In this document: piece by piece, positions 10,854 to 22,635 of the stretch
Numbering within the stretch: position 1 is the first letter of the stretch
How the letters are laid out: every line of letters begins with the position of its first letter
Assembly (NCBI GenBank): GCA_900175165.2
Contig: FWWN02000703.1
Location: 1 to 64,000, forward strand
Source: Rhizomucor pusillus
Lineage: Eukaryota > Mucoromycota > Mucoromycetes > Mucorales > Lichtheimiaceae
Reading direction: 5' to 3'
DNA length: 64,000 nucleotides
Program-made: the position numbers and the translations under genes
The notes under the pieces: generated by a model
The model's input: the letters and a program-made list of their open reading frames with translations, nothing else
The model's database searches: none
What the model was told of the DNA's origin: nothing

Positions 10854-11667
10854 ACGGAAAACAGGGAAAAGCAAGGGATTGCGTGAAAAAATGACTGCAA
10901 AAGCCGTTTAAATCCACGCTTAGTTGCGACATTCAAATAGCGATGTTATTTTGAGGCATCCTTTAGCTACATACTTGCTTTCTTGAAGCTGATGCCTCTT
11001 ATTATGAAAAGTTGTCAAGTGCTACAAATTATTATCCAGCGCATTCTAAATCTAATGTCATTCATTTAAAACTTTAAAAAATGCTATATTTCTTTCCTTA
11101 AGAAGCTTTGTTGCTATATGTCGTCCCTCATATCTCTCAGAGGATCTACATCACAGAAAGATTTATCTACATCGATGTTTGACCTTGAATCCGATCATCA
11201 TAACCGTAAATTGAACGGGAAAAAGTCAGTGCTACAGTACAGGACATGAGTCCCCTTCGTCCCTTTCATTTACGCATACTGTCTAATTTACTTGAGTTCC
11301 AGCTCGAAATACGCCCGGTCGCCTCTTGTAACACAGCACCGTCGAATTGCGGTGTATTCAGGCCTGCGCTCGCATGAAGCATTGGTGAGAGATACAAAAT
11401 GGATATCTTCTTTCTTTCTTGGAAGGGGCCCTGCCCCCCTCCAGACCTCCCCTCCTGCGAAGGGCTGTCCATTGAATTACTGATGTCTAGAGTATATATT
11501 TTATTCGTATACTTCTCTGTATACGATATTGCTAGTGGCAGGCTCTGCATTGGTCAATGTGTGAGGGGAAGAAAAGCGGATAGGATGACGTGGAAGAGAC
11601 GCAGGAAAGCGCAACATATAGCTGGTAAACAGCATGTTGTTCTCTTCTTCCTGAAATGCCAGCTCTG
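10854..11667. other. Intergenic, no gene seen
   Basis: Flank of the Fanzor-like relic. AT-rich sequence with only short frames; nothing recognised. Confidence 0.4.
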
Positions 11668-12284
11668 ACGCTTTCCAAATCTGCTTTTTAGCAAAGATTT
11701 TGGGACATTTTTTTGTTTTTAGACTAGCGCTTTCCTGCTCGCTTCGCTTCGCGCGCTAGGTTCAATAAATTTCAGGATGAATTCGAGGTTTGAGGAATAT
11801 TTTCAGTGAATTCGAGGCGTCGTGCTACTCGCTTGGCCTTCATAAACCGGAATTCGACGGAATATGTTCTTGATTTGCTGTTAGCGCTCCTGCGTTCGGT
11901 TTAGTTCATAACAGTAGCGCTCACTTCTTTATCTCCTGAACATGTTGGAGCGCTCCAGGCGTCGCGATGCACTTCGCGCAAAAGACACCAAGGATTTCGG
12001 GAATACAGGTGCTGAATACCCAAAAATTTTCAGAGTTTCTTCGGATTGGTGTCCGTTGTGTCTGCCGAACTTCAAAAGTGAACATTAATCTTGTAGCCCA
12101 TTTCGTGTTATACATTCTTCCATCCAACACATGTGGATGATGTATGAATTAATTAACTATAGTCTTCCATCAAAAAATCGGCACACCACTCGCTCCTCAG
12201 ATCACTACAGCCGCCAGAAATAAAGTGCTTCCGGCCAATAACAGAGAAGAAACGCTTTCCAAATGTGGATTTTAGCGCTCAAAG
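11668..12284. repeat. Possible non-autonomous element, AGCGCT-rich, with imperfect direct-repeat ends
   Basis: Two related sequences lie about 580 bases apart: acgctttccaaatctgcttt at 11668 and acgctttccaaatgtggatt at 12252. Each is followed by tttagc. Between the first repeat and the end of the second, the palindrome AGCGCT occurs five times (11726, 11883, 11916, 11949, 12274), whereas random sequence of this length would have far less than one. No protein is encoded. It may be a degraded MITE-like or other non-coding element end next to the Fanzor relic. No target-site duplication could be shown. Confidence 0.4.
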
Positions 12285-12315
12285 AGGAATGTTACACAGG
12301 TTACTTTTTTAATGG

Positions 12316-12365
12316 AGTCTGTGTTTAGTGATAAGGGTAAGGATTAAGGATAGAGTCTGTGTTTA
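12316..12365 (+). repeat. Short direct repeat pair
   Basis: The 13-mer gagtctgtgttta occurs at about 12316 and again at about 12353, 37 bases apart, with variant flanks. It is probably incidental but sits at the edge of the repeat-rich island. Confidence 0.4.
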
Positions 12366-12739
12366 ATCATGTAAGCAGCTTTGTTGTTTTGCAAAAAGCA
12401 ACGCGTATGCAACAATGCAAAAGGCGGGGCATTTATATCAATAATGGTGCAGGTGCATGTTGGAACAATCCAGAGAAGCAAGAGTCGTTCACCATTCGGG
12501 AAATCTGTGCGTGTGCAGCCAAGTGACCGGTCCATAGATCATTACAATGTAACACGGTGCATGGAAAGTACACAGTAAACTATACGCTGCAGATGTAATC
12601 AGAAAGCAACCATACAAACATTGTTCGCAAAGCTAGTTGATGCAATAGAAAAACGATTAAAACAAAAACGAGAAAATATAGAGTAGCAAATATAAAAATA
12701 ACACTAAACGCTAAAATATAGATATACTTTAAGAGCAAT

Positions 12740-15700
12740 TCAGGCGGATGGTCTCCTAGGAGGCGGTGATGCAACAGGTACTTGCAATGAAGACGACTTT
12801 TCTTCTTCGTTTGCTTCTTCTGCCATAAGTAGTTCCAGATCATCTGCCTCTTCTTCGCCGTCATCCAACATCGGTGGACCTGGTAACGACAGTCAGCTTA
12901 AAGGGATGTTGGAAGCGATAATAAAACTTTTCTCACCATCTGGATGCTTTTCCATATCCACGAGAACATGCGGTGCTCCCTCCATGTAGTGTACACTGTT
13001 GCGATTACTACGGCCACCTTCCTCCTTGAGTCTTCGCAGAGTCGGATTCCGTGCAATTTTGCCCGGCACTGGAGTCGACGGTACATCTTGCTGTTTGCTT
13101 TTATCCTCTTCTGCTGGCGGCGTCTTTTCTTGCTCCTCCTCCTTCTCCTTCTTATCAAGTTTATCGTCCTCTCCGCTTTCTTGTTGGTTCTCGTCTTGAT
13201 TGCTATCCTCCATGAATCTGGGAGCCACATCCCCATCCTCTGTCGCCCAAAATATGTATTCAAATTCGCTCATAAACAGGCGGATGATGGTTGCAGGGAT
13301 ATCTAGCGTGAGGGAAAACACCATGTTGATATTCCAAACGTTCATCTTGTTGATATCAGCGTGCTGCACAACGCAAATCAAATGTGTTGTTAGCGCTCGC
13401 AGCAGGGTATAGTTGGCAAGTGGTAGCTGCGACACCAACTTTCCAAGCTCGTTGACACGATCCTTGTGATCCAGCAAGTCTAAATGAAGCAAATAAGTTC
13501 TTGATTCATTCAGCCCCAGGAACGTCCCGTTCGTTACCTATCACGTGCAAGAACTCTGGCTTCATCTGTTCAGTGAGGACATTGGACGGTAATTCTCGTA
13601 GCCACAGCTTCAATAAGCCAGCTATAGCGTGAACATCGTATTCCTCGCCGGAGCCAAGCAGGTTGACATCTCCCTCTAAAATAATCATAAGTATGCATAA
13701 AGTAACATAACTAACAAGTTTGCAAACTCACCTTGATTAAATTTCTGTTTCAATGCAAGTATTTCAGTGTTGCTTCCACTGAGACGGTACAAGCCCTCCT
13801 CCATGACTGCCTTTTTGGCATCCAAGTATTCGATGCATCGATGGACAATGGCAGGCAGCTCGTATCCTTCCTTGATTCGCGAGTTCTGAACAGCTTCTTC
13901 CAAGGGCACTCCAAACACTTGCCTGCCTCCTTTATCTGCAGAAGGTCGTTCAGATCCAGAGTCGTTGGATGTTCGCGATAGAAAATTGCGGAATCCAGAA
14001 GGCACACTGCTAATAATCTCTGAGCCTTTTGAAACAGGTTCGCTTGTGCCGCTGAACATTTTCTTGCCCCATATAGTCATTCGATTCGCCTTTTGCTTGG
14101 ATTTCTTTTCAGCTGCGGTGATATCCAGCAAATCATCGCTGCTTCGAATAGCACCGGGTGTTGGTGAGAGCATATTTGCACGGCTTTTAGGATCGTACGC
14201 CGCCTCTTCTTCGTGAATAGTATTTCCAAGGTTGCTTGTAGAGTTGCGCCTCGACATTGGATGGGCAGGGGTAAGTGTTCGACTTGCATATTGCTGCTCA
14301 AAGCTACTGCGGACAATCGGCTGCTGTTGTTGTTGCTGTTGCTGTTGTTGATGAGTTGGAGGTAAAGGTGGTGGTGCCTGAGCGATTGCACGTGCCTCTG
14401 CTGCCGAGTCGCCACTTCCACTGGAAACAGATGGCGAAGGACCATTATTTGTAGGCTGCTGCTGTTGCTGATGATGAGGCGAGGTCGCTTCAGTTGAATG
14501 CGTCGGTATCTGCATATCAGGTACGTTCGTCAGCTTATCCATATTCACACCTTGACCCGTCTTTGCCATAATCGTTTTTATAGGCGCTGCAGCGACCGGT
14601 CGAATATCTATTTTGGAGACCTTTTTCGCCTTTTTGCTGCTGCTGTTGTTACCGGTGTTCTTCTTGTCTATATCTTCAAGGCGAATGTTTTCTAACAAGG
14701 CATCAATCCATGCGTCGCGCTCTTCGTCGGAATTTGCGCACAGTATATGCTTGATCGTACCAGACGATCCTAGTCGTTTTTGCTCTAATATCAGGAATGC
14801 ATGGCGATACGAGCTCTCGGCGATCTCTGGATTAGCAGGTGCTGCCTGTCTTCCAAGCTGTGCATTAGTCAGCTTGATGGCGCCCAGATACGCTCCGCCT
14901 TTCTACATGAGAAAGGTTCTCGTCAGTTGGTACTTGTCCTTACACGATACCCAACGTATAAAAAAAGGGGCGAAAACTAACCGATTCAAAGTACTCCAAG
15001 ACATCTCCGTTGATTACAAAATACCGGATTTTCCATCCTCCAAAGTTCTTGCCACGCTTGATAAGGTATCCAGCCTTGTTTTTCGATTTCTTCTGCTCTT
15101 CTTGTTCAAGGATATCTGTAGTCAAGAATTCACACACTTCATCGAGATTTACGTTCGGTGATGCAATAACATGCTGCAGGTATTGCTCCAAAACAATCTG
15201 ACTAAAAAGGTTAGTCCGTTGTTCTTGACACCCCCTTTTGTTTTCTTTCTTGTACCTTTCGCTGATCGATTTTACTTGGGGCACGACTGCTGGAGAAGAT
15301 CTGCTTATCATGCAACTTGCCCACTTTCTCGCCTCGCACTTTAATCTTGGCATCCAGCGCAAGGAAATCAGAGTAGAGCTTCTCGACGCGCCACAATTCC
15401 TCCCCGTGAGCTTTCCGGACTGAAATAACAAATGCAATGACTTCGCGGCCTCTATCGTTCCTCTTGATAGTGCTGCCGACGACTTTGACGCTGACGTTAG
15501 AATCGGCCAAAAAAGCACTTGGAGGTGCTGTGCTGGATCGTTTGCTTTCCTTGAGGAATGGCGGCTGTTGTTGTTGAGGCGATGTTGGTCTGCGGCGCCT
15601 GGCATCCACAATAGAAGACGATTTGCTGGCTGTCGGCATAATGATAGGAGGCGGACTCGCCGACTTGTAGCGCACCGCGGACTGGTACTTTGCAAAGGTT

Positions 15701-16050
15701 TGTGCGTCTTTTTCAATAATAGCCTGAGGAGACGTAGGACTTTGCGGCGGTAAAGTAACAGGAGAGGCGGATCTGTCGCCGTCAGAGGACTCGCTTGCTC
15801 GCGCTGCACGCCACAGGGAACGCGGCGGTGGCGTAGGTCCCTCTGCAGAATCGTCTACAAGTATGCGGTCTTTGCGAGCCAGCTGCTGTTCAAGATACAC
15901 TACTCTGTCTCGAAGACCATCGCGCTCTGCTGCCAGAATGGCGTTCTCCTTTTGAAGATTCTGAATGAGAATACGCTGTTTCTCAATGACCTTTTGCAGC
16001 TGAGTCTCTGGTGGTGCATTTCCCGACCTGCTGACAGGTGGATGAGCCAT
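12740..16050 (-). CDS. Bem3-like RhoGAP (coiled coil-PX-PH-RhoGAP)
   Basis: Multi-exon gene from ATG 16050 (MAHPPVSRSG) to a TGA at 12740-12742, about 900 residues. Order of domains: a coiled coil at about residues 15-62 (KVIEKQRILIQNLQKENAIL), a Ser/Pro-rich linker, a PX domain starting near residue 186 (SVKVVGSTIKR, ELWRVEKLYSDFLAL), a PH domain (AGYLIKRGKNFGGWKIRYFV, then AYLGAIKLTNAQL), a long linker with poly-Gln (CAG/CAA run near 14330), and a RhoGAP domain (FGVPLEEAVQNSRIKEGYEL; EEGLYRLSGSN with the arginine finger; NKMNVWNINMVFS). The tail is acidic. PX-PH-RhoGAP is the layout of yeast Bem3, a Cdc42 GTPase-activating protein; the PX and PH domains recruit it to phosphoinositide membranes at growth sites. 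The last intron joins PDG to PPMLDDGEEEADDLELL. No damage was seen. Confidence 0.9.
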
Positions 16051-16545
16051 AGAGAAATCACACGACGGTTGGGTATTTCGTGGATAATAAGGAAAGAGAG
16101 AGAGAGAAAAAGGGGGTAAGAAAGGTTTCCCGCCAATGGCACCCACGGTCTATAGCTTTAGCATCTGCAACCTTTTTGGCTGTGCACCATGCCACGATTC
16201 AAAACTTGAGATCAAATTCTGTGCAACAATGCGCGGCAATGAGAAAAAGTGGGTTATTTCTTTCTTCCCCTTTTTCTCCCTTCATTGTGACATGGCCCAG
16301 ACCTTTTAGCTCTGCCTTTATCATTGTTGCTGCTTAAAAATAGCGTGGCTTGTCTTAGGTTCAACTTTCAAATAGAGATGTACGCTCAATAAACTCAGGT
16401 TTGACGTTATTCACATACGTGGTACAGTGCGCGCATTGTGAAATGATAATAATTACCGGAATCTTCGGTGATAGATATTTCCCGATGCTTGTCGTTTTGC
16501 GGCGATGCCCGGTCTTGCCCATGCATTTAAAAAATATCACTACGG
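16051..16545. other. Intergenic, no gene seen
   Basis: Upstream region of the Bem3-like gene plus unassigned sequence. A minus-strand frame at 16361-16573 carries SQCAHC but has no further support. Confidence 0.4.
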
Positions 16546-17060
16546 TTCCATGCATGCTAAATGTCCGTTGCATATCGACGATAACTATGTTTTTTAATTG
16601 CTGTTTGTATTTGTAGAGTTTATCACGCTGAATGTGATGAATAGGGAGAGAAAGAGGATATTAAGACAACATTCTAGGGAGAGACTGACAACGCAGCACC
16701 GTAGCCAGATTACAACGCTTTTCTTGAAGTGACAAGTGTCCATGTTTGACTATACAATAAATGTCTTCAAAAGTACAGCAATCAGGCCACCACTGGTAGG
16801 GACTGAATTTTGGTGCAATGCAAAGTTGTTCTCAAGGTTTACCCATTTTCAATGGTATAAAGTGCTGGATGGTTATTCCGACGCAGAGCACCGTGTCTAA
16901 TTGGAGTGGCAGTATTGGAGATTTATTTGCTTCTGCTCTCACAGCCACAAGTAAATGTCCTGAATTTACTAGCATGCCGTCATCGCCACTGTGGGGAGGA
17001 TCCATCTGATAACATCACGTTCGTTGTATGAATAAATGTTACCCATGTAATTGTCCTCCA
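16546..17060 (-). pseudogene. Degenerate duplicate of the last exons of the adjacent Na+/Ca2+ exchanger
   Basis: This stretch is clearly related to 17.34-17.83 kb, the 3' part of the neighbouring exchanger gene. Shared blocks include tttgtagagtttatca (16611 and 17393), gatgaatagggag, gagattgacaacgcagca-type sequence, tttggtgcaatg, cccattttcaa, ttattccgac and gtgtctaattggagtggca, all in the same order. The copy has accumulated many substitutions and small indels and no longer keeps an open frame, so it is a decayed partial tandem duplication rather than a second gene. Confidence 0.8.
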
Positions 17061-17339
17061 GGGAGAGAAATTTGTGACCGGTCGTAAGATTGTATTGGCT
17101 GTCAATGCGCGTAGCAGTATGGATATCAAAACATTGCCGATCGCTCTATGCGAGCATTTAGAAAGTCTGAACCAATATTTCCCAATCTCGCGCTTGTCCC
17201 TGTTTATAGTCTAGGGTCGCAAAAGTAGTAAAAAACTAGATTATGGTGATCGACCTTACGCACTTGATACTCGGAGAAGCATTGTCTCGAATATCCACAG
17301 AACAAGGATTTAGTTCATTTGTCCATATCTTTGTCCCTA
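17061..17339. other. Spacer between the exchanger gene and its degenerate copy
   Basis: No gene is recognised. Part of it may belong to the 3' untranslated region of the exchanger. Confidence 0.4.
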
Positions 17340-17449
17340 ACTATACATTGCACGTTGCAGTCAGTTGCATATCAACCTTTTTATTGTATTTTTGTAGAGT
17401 TTATCATCTTTTGGTGAATCGGATGAATAGGGAGGAAGAGGACAGGATA

Positions 17450-20400
17450 TCAAGACAAGCATTCCAGGGAGAGATTGACAACGCAGCAAACGCTGTAAAC
17501 ACATATCATCCAGACTCCAAGGGCTTTGTTGATGTGATAGCCGTTCAGATTGACTACGATCAGCGTGCTTAAGAGTACAGTAATAAGACCGCTGGCAGAG
17601 ACTAAAATTGTTGGTGCAATGTCGAGCTCGTAAGGTTTGCCCATTTTCAAGGTCTGGTAAGTGGATGATATTCCGACACCCAGCACCATGTCTAATTGGA
17701 GTGGCAATGATGTTAGACATTTATACTTTTCCTCTTCATCCAAATATAAAGTACTTACTTAGAAGAGGTCCGGCATAGCATGCTGAGATGGCCATCGTTG
17801 GAAAACCCATCTGATATGACAACGGGTACGTTGCATAAATAAATACTATCCATTAAAAAGCACAGTGAAATTAATGGTTACCTTAGCAATTGCTGTGTTG
17901 GCTACAAGGTCACCGATGCTGTTACCCTGGACAGAAATCAGTAAAACCTGCTTAAAACTTCTGAGTTTCTGCACCAAACTTACCAGAGCAAACACCGTTA
18001 ATCCCATGATGGCATCACTGATATTGAAAATCATGCCCATAGCCTTCAGTAAGCCAACCATATTGTTGGCCAGCAAGAATATCCAGTTTAGTGCTACAAA
18101 AAATCCGGCAAAGGATAACATCCATTGCCACTTTGGCGGCTTATCGGCTTCCGTGAATAACATGACTAGCATTGCCAAGCAGCAACCAACGAGAACTCCA
18201 AAACCGATATACATTGGCTCAATTAATTCGTTCACTGTATCGACAAAATGTAATCAGTAACCAAAGCTCCTTTCTTAATCCCACACGGGAAAAAATGTCA
18301 CTGTTACCTGCCAAGATAGCAGATATGAATGTAGATGCGAAGACAGCTTGCACCGCGAGCAACCACTGGCACCAGTCATTTTGAGCTGTGTCATCTACTT
18401 CGATAATCTCTGAGACCGCATCCTCATACTCTGTGTGAGCAGCGACGGAGAGATAATCCTTGACGGGTGTTGTGTCAGCCATAACCTCAATCTCATCCAC
18501 TTTGGCACTGTCCGGTTCCACAACCGGTAAAGTGAGTCGGAACACAAGGACAATGGGTATTGCCACCAATGCATTGAGTTTTCCAAAAAACGATTTTTCC
18601 GCCCAGTCTTGCGTGGTAGGGAGCAACGTCAACCTTGCCTTTTCGATAATCTCCAGAATGCTCACAGATGCATATGTTCTGGGGATTGCGATGCGAGAAA
18701 CAGAGTGTGCCGGAGACATGATCATAGACATGGTGTTGTACATGGATGTAGATGGACTAACTACCGGGCTCTGACAGGCCGATACGAAAAGTTCGTTTTC
18801 CGTGCTTGCAATGCTTGGGCTTGTGGAGATGTGCAAGGAAGCGGAAAGTCCTATGCTTCGTTGACGCTGTGTTGGCGAAGTACATCGATTGCTGTTGGTG
18901 CTTTGATATTGCCTTGGGGAGGTTTGCTGCATAAATTCTTGATTTGGTGGCGCAAGCCTAATTTCTGGTATAGTAAACTCGGTATTGGGATGGTCTGCAT
19001 TGTCAACTGTGAGACTGATCTGCTTGTTTTGATTATTTGCAGATAAATATGTAAAATAGTCCTCTGCAAGACCCGTACTGCTGCAGTAACTATCTGGCGT
19101 AGTAGGACTTGTCATCTTACTCCTGTATGTCGTCAGGACCTGGTCTGTCACAGTCGAGGCACGTGGTCGTCCTTGCTGCCGAGTGGAATATGTCGCCATC
19201 GCATCTGCAAAAGGTTTCCAGTGTGGCATGGAAGTTTGTCTTTGACGTATGATCGGCGATTCGATCATGTGGCTACTAGTCGCTCGACGTATCGCACGAA
19301 CATGTTCTCGAAACTGTAAACTGGATGTGTTTAAAATGAGCCGAGTCTCTCTGAACTTCCTTTGCATAAACACTTTACCTCGATTGCGCCAAACACAGAT
19401 GTTCTTATACCGACCCGGGGAGTCATAGGCTTTCGAACTAGCCGCGAAGAGATCGACCCGCTGGTGCTGGTGGTTCGTGGCATATTAACAGAAGTGGTTT
19501 CTGTTCGTAGCGATCGTGGTCTGCTCGTTGTTGGACGAATAAGATGGCCTAGATGACGCTCATAGTCAGCCATACCGGCCATTGAACCGAAACCGTGAGT
19601 GGGGATGCTTAGACGTGGAGGTTTCGAGTGCTTCGCTAAAAGTACAACATATCTCGTTAACACCATCCTTTGCAACTAAGTACACTTAAAGCACTAGTTT
19701 GGCAAGTACCTGGTGTGCTGAGCAAGTGTGTAGTTTCATCAACCTGTGCTTCTTCGATTGCAGTCTTGCCTTCTTCTTGACCTTGTTTGCTCTGAGCAGA
19801 CCATGTTCCAAAGAGTACGACCATTACGTAAGTTAGGTAATATGATACCAGAGCGACGCCGTGATACCAGTAAATCCGCTGGTGATACACAATCCATGTC
19901 ATTATCATAATAGCGCCCGTGAGGAATGTTGCATCTCGCATAAATGTTATCCGGGTCGATTTGAATGGTCTTATGATACCCATGGAGCCTGATACTATGG
20001 CAACAATGAAAAATGCAGCGCCGATCAATTCACCAATGGCAAGAGATCCAGCTCCTGACTCCATAGCGCTATATATCAACACAATGAACACAAGGGTGTT
20101 AGCTCATGAAAAACGAAATAAATCAAGAAAGCAATGTATTCTGTTTTTCATATATACCTGAATGTACTGAAAAGATCGGGACTTCCGTTACCGAAGGCGA
20201 GCACGGTGACGCCAGCCTACATTGTATGTTTCCTCTTTTAATCATGTTTCTCGGTCTGCTCCAACGATAAAGAAGATCTATTTCTTACCAGACTCTCGGA
20301 CAGGTTGAGCTTCGCGGACAGCGCCTGCAGATTCGGACCTAAAGACTGCATAAGTTTTTGCTACCTCTATGCCGCTTTTCGTATACTTGCAGAAGAAATC

Positions 20401-20817
20401 GGACGCGACGACGCTAATTGCGCCAAATAATACGACGAGCAAAAGTGCCTATTATTCGGTTTTAAGCTTCACATGAGTATCCTGGTGCTAAATGGATCAT
20501 ATGTGTAGCATACAAGAGCAGCAATGTTAATCGGCTTCCACATAGGCGAGCAATAGTACACTTTTAAGTATAGTCCGCTGAATCCATGGCAAGTGGATTG
20601 TACAAACGAGCACTTGTCCGACTGTGATTCTATATTTATGCATGACTTTTATCAAATCTTGTGTGAGGATAACAACAGCTAGCAACGACGGTTACGGCTC
20701 CCATACCGAGTGCTTCTTGGTTTCCTCAAAGATTGGAGACTGAGAGGATGCTGCTGCGAGAGTGACCGTAGCTGCCGCAATTATTAAACAAAGTATCAGG
20801 TACGCTCGTTGCGACAT
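17450..20817 (-). CDS. Na+(Li+)/Ca2+ exchanger, NCLX/SLC24-like (CaCA superfamily)
   Basis: Many short exons from ATG 20817 to TGA at 17450-17452. The protein begins with a signal-like hydrophobic stretch (MSQRAYLILCLIIAAATVTL), then a Cys-containing luminal segment (KCSFVQSTCHGFSGLYLKVY, YYCSPMWKP). The first helix bundle carries the alpha-1 repeat (AGVTVLAFGNGSPDLFSTF). A long central hydrophilic, Ser/Thr-rich loop (about 19.6-18.5 kb) follows. The second bundle carries the alpha-2 repeat (NISDAIMGLTVFALVSL then VQGNSIGDLVANTAIAKV). GNGSPD and GNSIGD are the paired ion-coordinating motifs of the family. The layout with VASDFFC before the alpha-1 repeat is closest to NCLX/SLC8B1 and yeast YDL206W-type exchangers of mitochondria or internal membranes. 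The last exon ends in hydrophobic segments (ISASG-like LVSASGLITVLLSTLIV). A degraded copy of its 3' exons lies just downstream. Confidence 0.88.
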
Positions 20818-21596
20818 GTAAGCAGTGTAAAAGAGACGCTTTCCAGACGCAAAGGAAAAGATAGCAAGAATAAAAAAGGAAAAATATGGCGTTCTTTGGC
20901 CCCTTAAGATAAAGTTTTTTGTCAAGCTAACAAGAAAGGGGAGGGGGGGTTGTTGATAGAAAGGGAAAAAAGAGAGATGGGTAAATGCAATGAGCTCTCT
21001 CAATGCTCCTTGATTTTATTCTTCTTTTGTATTTGTGCGTGATATGTGAAGATACGTATCTCAAGTACAATGCTATGCATGTACATCTCAGCCAACATTT
21101 TTCCTATTATAGACAAAAAATTATCACATATTGGACGTTGTAGGTCTCTTTTCAATTATTGAAAGGAACAAGGAAAGGAAGCTTACAGCCATCTATGTGA
21201 CAGTTGGGAAAGCAAGCGGTACGCTGCTGCACACGTATGTCGGAAACGAACCTTAATAAAGTGTGCTCCTGGGATAGACGATGAAAAAAACGTGTGCGTT
21301 ATTGACATAAACATATTACACAGCAGCAAATTCAGCACTTTTGAGTCTCTTGAATAATGAAAGCTACAGGTCCCCTTTATTTGCAGCTGTCCCTATCAAT
21401 CCCCCCTTCTAGCCCGTGTTATTATTTCTTAGATTTGTCTCTTTACAAGCAAGCAATATCCCCATCCCGTAATATTATCTATATTCTTTTTTCAAGCGGT
21501 TACCGGCAGCTGCAAACCTTCTTTTTTATTTTTGTTTCTTTACTTTTTCAATTTCTACCAAAACGACCAAGTAATACCTACAGTCCCATTCCCTTG
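20818..21596. other. Divergent promoter region
   Basis: This lies between the exchanger start (minus) and the secreted-protein start (plus). It has C/T-rich tracts typical of fungal promoters (21380-21590 on the plus strand). No gene is seen. Confidence 0.5.
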
Positions 21597-22464
21597 ATGA
21601 TCCCAAGATACCCCTTCGCTCAAATACCCATATTATCGCTTGTAATGCTTGCCTTTCATGTCGTGAACGCTGAAATGTCGAGCAATTATACGCTCGGATC
21701 TGTTGTCGATGAGGATCCTGAAGCGGCAAACAATTCTGCAGCCGGACATGCAGCAGATGCCGCCGGGGGTCATGCACAAACTCCAATCGGTAAATGCGCT
21801 GATCTACGCTTGAGTCGTTCGTTTGGCTGAAAGTTTATTTCCCAAATTATTGTATAGTCGGTCTCCCCATTAGCAGCTGGTCCATACTGCAACTAGATGA
21901 TCAGTCCCGAGCGTCTGTATGTAACCAACAACAAGGCTTTTGCAATGTATGTATGAATCACGTTGTTGATTGCCATATAGTTCCTTAAACCACGTATAAT
22001 TGCTACAGGATCAATGTGGTGGGGGAAACATGACGACTATTAATTTTTGTAACGTGACAACAATGGCGTGGGACTGCAAATGTCAGGTAAAAACCATAAT
22101 CTATCTCTTCGCAGCGTTTCTTGCTGATGTCCGATGCTGTTAGAACAAAGTACCTGACTGCCCACCGTACCAATGGCCTGTTACCGTAGCAGAATGTAAA
22201 GGACGGGAAAGTGCTTGCCAAGCTGGATGCACCGATGAATCGACAAAGGACCTTTGTACGAATGCATGTAGTCACTATTACAAATGCAATCGACCAGGTG
22301 GACCGCCAAGTAAGCTGCACACTGAGAATCCAGATCAAGTTCCAGTCTACGAAGTGAATCCCGTTGGATATGCTCACGTTGCTGCACCTTCCATGCTTTA
22401 TTATTACTCTATTTCCCTTTTATTCATTGGTGAAATCTATTCACTCTTTGAGCAAATTCCTTGA
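21597..22464 (+). CDS. Secreted Cys-rich protein, DUF7707-like, possibly GPI-anchored
   Basis: Four exons: 21597-21787, about 21857-21949, about 22009-22086, and about 22151-22464. ATG 21597 is chosen because it opens a signal peptide (IPILSLVMLAFHVVNAEMSS, cleavage probably after VNA). The mature part has a regular Cys pattern: SVCNQQQGFCN, DQCGG, NFCNVTTMAWDCKCQ, VPDCPPYQWPVTVAECKGRE, ACQAGCTDES, and CTNACSHYYKC. This is the spacing I associate with fungal DUF7707 extracellular proteins, which are usually GPI-anchored. Several N-glycosylation sequons are present (NYT, NNS, NMT, NVT). The C-terminal stretch (APSMLYYYSISLLFIGEIY) is hydrophobic but followed by a few polar residues, so GPI anchoring is only possible. 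The role, probably in the cell wall or at the surface, is unknown. Confidence 0.8.
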
Positions 22465-22635
22465 AATATAATTTAGGGTAATGGGGTTATAAGTATGTTA
22501 CAAATAAAGGAGATTTAGGAGGGAGGATGGATTAAAGCTGTCCAGTATAATCCTTATAGTGTCGTTCCGTGCGTGCGCAGACAATGTGTAAACTTTATAT
22601 AAAGACAATGTATATATTAGGTGTGTCGCCCGAGT

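Noticed and set aside
12944..13306. Plus-strand open frame with Leu-rich sequence inside the Bem3-like gene
   Set aside because: It is the complement of the acidic Glu/Lys coding tail of the RhoGAP; a shadow frame.
16361..16573. Minus-strand frame with SQCAHC, considered as a zinc-finger remnant of a Fanzor-like protein
   Set aside because: Only one CxxC with no second half, no RuvC motifs, and part of the sequence aligns with the degenerate exchanger duplication.
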